NCBI GenBank assembly: GCA_020160805.1
Contig: JAIUPO010000004.1
Coordinates: forward strand, 1-64,000
From: Actinomycetota bacterium
GTDB taxonomy: Bacteria > Actinomycetota > Actinomycetes > Actinomycetales > Dermatophilaceae
Direction of reading: 5' to 3'
Length of the DNA stretch: 64,000 nt
Of the stretch, positions 59,585-64,000 are shown piece after piece. The notes below the pieces were generated by a model. That model had not been told where the DNA came from and did not search any database. It worked only from the letters and a program-made list of their open reading frames with translations. The first letter of the stretch is position 1, and the number at the start of each line of letters is the position of its first letter. The translations under genes were made by a program, and so were the position numbers.

Positions 59585-61240
59585 GTGCCCCCTTCTTCCA
59601 CGGCTCCCGCTCCGGAGTTCCACCTCGACGCGACGGGCCGGCGCATCTTCATCGGCCTGATGCTCGGGATGTTCGTTGCCTCGATCAGCCAGACCATCGT
59701 CGGTCCGGCGATGCCGCGCATCGTCGCGGAACTCGGCGGCATGGACCATTACTCCTGGGTCGCCACCGCCGCGATGCTCGTCTCGGCCATCGTCGTGCCA
59801 ATCGTCGGCAAGTTCTCCGACCTTTATGGCCGGCGGGGCTTCTACCTGGCGGGGCTCATGGTGTTCATGGTCGGCTCGCTGGTCTGCGGGCTGGCGCCAA
59901 ACTTCTGGACGCTCGTCGCCGGTCGGGCCATTCAGGGCCTCGGCATGGGCACCGTAATGCCCTTGGCGCAGACCATCATTGGCGACATCATCCCGCCGCG
60001 GAACCGCGGCAAGTACCAAGGCCTGATGGGCGCCGTCTTCGGCGTCACCTCTGTTGCCGGGCCGCTCGCTGGCGGGTGGATCACCGACAACCTCGGCTGG
60101 CGCTACCTCTTTTGGACCTCCATCCCCTTCGGCATCGTCGCGACCGCCGTCGTCTTCCGCTTCCTGCACATCCCGCACCAGCGCCGCGACGCAAAGATCG
60201 ACGTCGCCGGCATCGCCACCCTCACCCCCGGCCTGGTCGCCGTTCTCCTCGCCACCAGCTGGGGCGGCACGACCTACGCGTGGACGTCGGGGATCATCCT
60301 CGGACTGTATGCCGTGGGCGTGGCCCTGCTGGTCGCCTTCGTTTGGGCGGAATCCCGTGCGGCAGAACCGATTCTGCCCCTGCGCCTGTTCAAGAACTCC
60401 GTCTTCACGATGTCGAATATCTCGGCCTTCGGTGTCGCGATGGTGATGTTCGGCTCGATCATCTACATCCCCGTCTTCGCGCAGGGCGTCGTCGGTGTCA
60501 ACGCGACCAACTCCGGCCTCATCCTGCTGCCCCTGATGATGGGCCTGGTCGTCTGCGGCGTGCTCGCTGGCCTGATCATCACCCGGACCGGCCGTTACAA
60601 GGCGATCATGCTCTCGGGTGTCGGGCTCATGGCTGCCGGCGTATGGCTGCTCACTCGCCTGACCTATCAGGCCACTTCCACGGAGCTCACCCTCGCGATG
60701 GTGGTGCTCGGTGTTGGCCTGGGTCTGTGTATGCAGCAGTTCACACTGCTCGTCCAAAATGTCTCTGCCCGAGCGGATCTCGGCATCGCGACGGCATCGA
60801 CGCAGTTCTTCCGCAATGTCGGCTCGACGGTCGGCATCGCGATCTTCGGCACGGTCATGACGTCCGGTTTGCACGCGGCGATCGTCAGCCATTTGCCCGC
60901 CGCGGCCGCAGAGAAGATGGCCGCCTCCGGCCAACAGATCGGGGCCGGTTCGGTGCTCGACCCGTCGGTCATGGCGAAATTGCCGCCGGCTGTCGCCGAA
61001 GCCGTCCGCCAGGGCCTGGCCGAGCGCTTGCATGATGTCTTCTTGCTCGGGCTGCCGATCCTGGCCGTCGTCTTCCTAACGACCGCCATGATCAAGTCGG
61101 TGCCACTGCGCACCAGCAACCACGCCCCCGCCGCCGCCGAAGAGGCCGGACACGAGCTGCTCGACGGCCTCTCGTCCTCCGCGGCCGAACCCTCAGACCA
61201 GACCGCGACCGATGAGCGAGTGCCAGTCGCCGCACGCTGA
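59585..61240 (+). CDS. EmrB/QacA-type MFS drug exporter (DHA2)
   Basis: A 551-residue, 14-helix major facilitator. GLMLGMFVASISQTIVGPAMPRIV is the DHA2 helix-1 signature (QTIV where most have LDQTIVNVALP), GKFSDLYGRRGFYLAG is motif A, and GRAIQGLGMGTVMPLAQTIIGDIIPPRNRGKYQGLMGAVFGVTSVAGPLAGGWI contains motifs B and C. The C-terminal cytosolic tail is acidic. It exports drugs or other hydrophobic compounds with proton exchange. GTG at 59585 is 6 nt past TACCCT. Confidence 0.9.
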   Translation: MPPSSTAPAPEFHLDATGRRIFIGLMLGMFVASISQTIVGPAMPRIVAELGGMDHYSWVATAAMLVSAIVVPIVGKFSDLYGRRGFYLAGLMVFMVGSLVCGLAPNFWTLVAGRAIQGLGMGTVMPLAQTIIGDIIPPRNRGKYQGLMGAVFGVTSVAGPLAGGWITDNLGWRYLFWTSIPFGIVATAVVFRFLHIPHQRRDAKIDVAGIATLTPGLVAVLLATSWGGTTYAWTSGIILGLYAVGVALLVAFVWAESRAAEPILPLRLFKNSVFTMSNISAFGVAMVMFGSIIYIPVFAQGVVGVNATNSGLILLPLMMGLVVCGVLAGLIITRTGRYKAIMLSGVGLMAAGVWLLTRLTYQATSTELTLAMVVLGVGLGLCMQQFTLLVQNVSARADLGIATASTQFFRNVGSTVGIAIFGTVMTSGLHAAIVSHLPAAAAEKMAASGQQIGAGSVLDPSVMAKLPPAVAEAVRQGLAERLHDVFLLGLPILAVVFLTTAMIKSVPLRTSNHAPAAAEEAGHELLDGLSSSAAEPSDQTATDERVPVAAR

Positions 61241-61346
61241 CCCTGCTGGACAGCGAGCGGAGAATGGCCGGATGACCGAGACGCCCGACGTCCTCGCCAC
61301 ACAGGATTCAAGCTCGCGCTCTAGCCCCCGACTAGCCTGGGTGTCC

Positions 61347-62288
61347 ATGAGTGCCATCGAGGGAGTCAGCGAAATCTTCGATCCGAGCCAATGGGACGCT
61401 GTCCCAGGTTTCGAGGACCTGACTGACCTGACATATCACCGCGCGAAGGCTCATGGCACGGTTCGGATCGCCTTCGACCGGCCCGATGTCCTCAACTCGT
61501 TCCGTCCGCATACCGTCGATGAGTTGCTGCGGGTTCTGGAGCATGCCCGCACCAGCGCTGATGTGGGCTGCGTCCTGCTGACCGGGAATGGTCCGAGCGC
61601 CATGAACGGCAAGTGGGCCTTCTGCGCCGGTGGCGACCAGCGCATTCGGGGGCGCGCGGGCTATCAGTACGAGACCGAGCACGAGTCGACTTCGACCGGC
61701 TCCGCGGCGCCAAACCCGATTGATGCGGCGCGGCTCGGACGGCTGCATATCTTGGAGTGCCAGCGATTGATCCGGTTCATGCCCAAGGTTGTGATCTCGC
61801 TGGTCAACGGGTGGGCCGCCGGCGGTGGACACTCTCTACACGTCGTCTCGGATTTGACCCTGGCCAGCATCGAGCACGCCCATTTCAAGCAGACCGATGC
61901 CGATGTGGGCTCCTTCGACGGGGGTTTCGGATCGGCATACCTGGCTCGTCAGGTCGGTCAGAAGTTCGCTCGGGAAATCTTCTTCCTCGGCCAGGAGTAC
62001 TCCGCCGAGGATGGCGTGCGGATGGGCACCGTCAACCGCGCCGTCCCGCATGCGGAACTTGAGGCGGCGGGCCTGGAGTGGGGGCGGCTCATCAACGGCA
62101 AGAGCCCGACCGCGCAGCGGATGCTGAAGTATTCGTTCAACCTGATCGACGACGGCCTCGTCGGTCAGCAGCTCTTCGCCGGCGAGACCACCCGCCTGGC
62201 GTATATGACGGACGAAGCCCAGGAGGGCCGCGACCAGTTCCTTGAAAAGCGCGAACCAGACTGGTCGCCCTATCCCTGGTACTACTGA
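61347..62288 (+). CDS. menB: 1,4-dihydroxy-2-naphthoyl-CoA synthase
   Basis: A 313-residue crotonase-fold enzyme cyclising o-succinylbenzoyl-CoA in menaquinone synthesis. MenB marks: YHRAKAHGTVRIAFDRPDVLNSFRPHTVDEL, the oxyanion hole WAFCAGGDQRIRGRAGYQYE, NGWAAGGGHSLHVVSDLTLAS, QTDADVGSFDGGFGSAYLARQVGQKFAREIFFLG and the C-terminal KREPDWSPYPWYY. ATG at 61347 is 8 nt past TAGCCT (61333-61338), so the longer frame from 61212 is rejected. Last core gene before the mobile segment; other men genes are not in the window. Confidence 0.93.
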   Translation: MSAIEGVSEIFDPSQWDAVPGFEDLTDLTYHRAKAHGTVRIAFDRPDVLNSFRPHTVDELLRVLEHARTSADVGCVLLTGNGPSAMNGKWAFCAGGDQRIRGRAGYQYETEHESTSTGSAAPNPIDAARLGRLHILECQRLIRFMPKVVISLVNGWAAGGGHSLHVVSDLTLASIEHAHFKQTDADVGSFDGGFGSAYLARQVGQKFAREIFFLGQEYSAEDGVRMGTVNRAVPHAELEAAGLEWGRLINGKSPTAQRMLKYSFNLIDDGLVGQQLFAGETTRLAYMTDEAQEGRDQFLEKREPDWSPYPWYY

Positions 62289-62409
62289 TTCAGGGAGGTT
62301 CCCGCAGTTCAGAGCCGGTTTAGGGGTGTCGGGATACCCCTCTGGTCCGCAAATAGTCCGCAAGAATTTTTGTACAGCGTCACGAGTGGGCTACGCGAGG
62401 GTGCTTGCT

Positions 62410-62480
62410 CCACTGCTTACGCTCGCGATGGCTCCGCCACGGCAACGCCGCCCGCCAGGGTCGCCGAGCGTAAGCAGTGG
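62410..62480. repeat. Inverted repeat in the menB-RHH gap
   Basis: Perfect 16-bp arms CCACTGCTTACGCTCG (62410-62425) and its complement (62465-62480) enclose a 39-nt loop. The gap 62289-62607 (319 bp) also has a small hairpin AGGGGT/ACCCCT (62323-62342), possibly the menB terminator, and the repeated word TTGGTAC near 62560-62575 just upstream of the RHH gene. No other gene or RNA was seen here. The junction with the integrated element probably lies in this gap. Confidence 0.7.
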
Positions 62481-62607
62481 ACAGCGTTGCTGTGGAAGCC
62501 TGACGTGTTCATTGGCCAGCGCAACGCCCAGCGGCATTAGACAGCGGTGTTACCCGTGGTACTTTGGTACCCGAGGTCATCTTCCCTGACCTGAAGGAGC
62601 AACCGTC

Positions 62608-62868
62608 ATGGCTACCGCAACCGCACCGATCAAGGTCGACGTCGCGACTGATGAGCTCGTCTCGCACGCAGCTCACTTCATGTCCCGCTCGAAGAAGGAC
62701 ATCGTCGACGCTGCCGTGCGTGAGTACATCGACGCGCACCGCGCCGAGATCAACGCCGGTATCAAGACCGCGCTCGGTCAGCTCAACGGCACCGATGCCG
62801 CTGCTGTCTCGATGATGACCGGCCTGAGCGCCGACGAGCTCGACGACCTCGGCGGCCTGACGACGTAG
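62608..62868 (+). CDS. Small RHH-like protein, possible antitoxin
   Basis: An 86-residue protein with an N-terminal segment of ribbon-helix-helix type (IKVDVATDELVSHAAHFMSRSKKDIVDAAVREYIDAH, residues 8-44) and an acidic C-terminal part (GLSADELDDLGGL). The shape is that of a type II antitoxin. AAGGAG lies 8 nt before the ATG. A 258-residue unknown protein follows after 46 bp. No known toxin family is recognised. Confidence 0.6.
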   Translation: MATATAPIKVDVATDELVSHAAHFMSRSKKDIVDAAVREYIDAHRAEINAGIKTALGQLNGTDAAAVSMMTGLSADELDDLGGLTT

Positions 62869-62914
62869 CCTCATCGGCGCACGCCTCGTCGTACGCGGAC
62901 GCTAGATTCATTGC

Positions 62915-63691
62915 ATGGCCTCAGATCCGATCAGCGTGCGCCCCACCCGGCGTTGCCTCGCCGATCTTGAGGTGGATCTGCCGGATCTCGGCGTGCCGCT
63001 CGACGAGGTCGACGACGTCATTGTCGTAAACGCTCAAGCCCTGCCGGAGCAGCGAGACGCAGGCGGGGCTGAGCGGGTCGTCTCGCTGTCAGATCGCGTC
63101 TGGTTCAAGGTCAAGACCTCGGACCGCCGGGCGGTCGTTACGGAGTTGCGCGAGTCGGAACTGCCTGAGTGGATCCCCGCAAGCCGCGGTTCCTGGTGGA
63201 TTGGCGCCGCGGGCCGTCGCCAGAACGACAGCCCCCAGCGTGACTTCTACGCGTCCCTACAGCGCGAATGCACCGCGGGCAGGATGGTCTCGACCGATCA
63301 CCTGCTGCCGGGTGAGTGGGACTGGAAGAGACTGAGTGCCGAACAGGCGGTCGCGTGGCGTCGTGAGATGAAGCGGATGGTGATCCGTCTGATCGCCATG
63401 TCTTTGAAGAACGGGCACGTTGCGGTTGCGGAGTTCCGGAAGCACCGCATCAAGGCGCTGGCGAGGGCCGCGAACGGTCACGAGGCGTACCTGGCGATCA
63501 TCGCCGAGGGCGTGCCAGATCCGCAGGTCTTCGCTCTTCTGCTCGACTGCGTTCCGGGAGTGTCGCCTGACGACTGGCAGGCTGAGCCGTCGCCGATGGC
63601 CGAGATGACTCTGGCGCCCGGCGAGATCATCTGGTCGACGCTGTTCCCCTCAGAGGTCGCCAGCGCCATCCTCGAAATGGACGACGGCTGA
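62915..63691 (+). CDS. Uncharacterised protein of an integrated element
   Basis: A 258-residue acidic protein with no motif I recognise. Features: an Asp/Val-rich N-terminus (CLADLEVDLPDLGVPLDEVDDVIVV), SDRVWFKVKTSDRRAVVTEL, an Arg/Met-rich helix (WRREMKRMVIRLIAMSLKNGHVAVAEFRKHRIKALARAANG) and a C-terminal segment ending VASAILEMDDG. Following an RHH-like gene, it could be a toxin or an element-specific factor. Its 3' end overlaps the convergent integrase by 42 bp. Confidence 0.55.
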   Translation: MASDPISVRPTRRCLADLEVDLPDLGVPLDEVDDVIVVNAQALPEQRDAGGAERVVSLSDRVWFKVKTSDRRAVVTELRESELPEWIPASRGSWWIGAAGRRQNDSPQRDFYASLQRECTAGRMVSTDHLLPGEWDWKRLSAEQAVAWRREMKRMVIRLIAMSLKNGHVAVAEFRKHRIKALARAANGHEAYLAIIAEGVPDPQVFALLLDCVPGVSPDDWQAEPSPMAEMTLAPGEIIWSTLFPSEVASAILEMDDG

Positions 63692-64000
63692 ACCGAGCGC
63701 CTGCTTCATAAGATCGTTGGCGGCGGCTCGCGTGCGGTCCTCGGCCGTCGGCCAGAGATGGCTGTAGGTGTTTAGAGTCGTGGTCGCGGTCGAGTGGCCG
63801 AGGGCACGTTGCACGGTGACGACGTCGCATCCGGCCGCGATGAGCCCCGAGGCGTAGAAGTGCCGCAAGTCGTGGAGCCGGACGTGCGGGAGCTTCGCTG
63901 CGTTGCGTGTGGCCCGCCACCGCCAGGTGATGTCGTTGTCGTACATCGGTCCGTCGCCGACCGTGAAGAGCCAGTCGTCGGGCTCGGCATCGGGCAAGTG
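63650..64000 (-). CDS. Tyrosine integrase, C-terminal part (runs off the window)
   Basis: The catalytic end of a phage-type tyrosine recombinase. Visible active-site residues: the HxxR pair in VRLHDLRHFYASGL, and the second His and the nucleophilic Tyr in RALGHSTATTTLNTYSHLW. The frame is open at base 64000, so the N-terminal arm-binding and core domains lie outside. It marks an integrated element that extends right of the window, with its integrase reading toward menB, so an attachment site is expected between 62289 and 63650 or at the far end. Confidence 0.9.
   Translation of the reverse strand, partial: HLPDAEPDDWLFTVGDGPMYDNDITWRWRATRNAAKLPHVRLHDLRHFYASGLIAAGCDVVTVQRALGHSTATTTLNTYSHLWPTAEDRTRAAANDLMKQALGSAVVHFEDGAGDL

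Noticed and set aside
59096-61033. A 645-codon open frame on the minus strand
   Set aside because: Antisense to the MFS exporter and tetR, with low-complexity Arg/His/Asp-rich translation and no promoter or ribosome-binding site.

Overview
The window is high-GC DNA from an actinobacterium. The conserved block UDP-glucose pyrophosphorylase - moeA - moaC - mog - rimJ - sepX/glpR next to fthC, an fmdB-type zinc ribbon and mscL, the frequent GTG starts and the many leaderless promoters (TANNNT box 6-8 nt before the start codon) fit Micrococcales, possibly the Dermatophilaceae/Intrasporangiaceae group. The family-level guess is inference.

Layout. 1-3.1 kb is mobile-element debris: the end of an ISL3-family insertion sequence that has cut the 3' end off a cytosine-C5 DNA methyltransferase gene, a small membrane protein typical of actinobacterial integrative elements, a recombinase-type HTH protein and a strong bidirectional terminator. 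3.1-4.2 kb holds a divergent HxlR regulator/oxidoreductase pair. 4.2-5.0 kb is a decayed cyclophilin. 5.0-24 kb is core genome: SepX, RimJ, molybdenum cofactor genes, UDP-glucose pyrophosphorylase, FthC, a K+/H+ antiporter, MtnP, MscL, a large SF1 helicase, MFS, glutamate dehydrogenase and a LysE/LysR pair. 24-32 kb is accessory metabolism: a glycosyltransferase, an S1P-lyase-like enzyme with an FGGY kinase, a stand-alone LigD polymerase domain, a VOC protein and an AAA+ ATPase. 32.2-54.7 kb is a large catabolic island. 54.7-62.3 kb has a truncated ctaD, a ferredoxin reductase, a Crp-family regulator, tRNA-Arg(CCU), a VapBC pair, a TetR/MFS pair and menB. 62.3-64 kb begins another integrated element (RHH protein, unknown protein, tyrosine integrase).

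The catabolic island is the main biological system. It carries a nucleobase permease, a three-subunit molybdenum hydroxylase plus CoxG, a cyanuric acid hydrolase/barbiturase, carbamate kinase, an AllH-like protein with a fused AllF-AllG-like protein (oxamate carbamoyltransferase family), a nitrilase-family amidase, HyuA/HyuB, a CaiB-type CoA-transferase, a fused acyl-CoA carboxyltransferase and a PucR regulator. I read it as a route that oxidises a pyrimidine or similar ring, opens it, and splits the ureido acid by phosphorolysis so that carbamoyl phosphate yields ATP. This phosphorolytic step is a hypothesis.

A second window-wide signal is the octamer CGGCATAC/GTATGCCG. The core GGCATAC/GTATGCC occurs about 66 times (32 in one orientation, 34 in the other, by hand count) against roughly 8 expected by composition. 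It sits in all three reading frames and brings in rare codons. It is absent from 1-4424 and from 61941-64000, the two ends that carry the mobile DNA.
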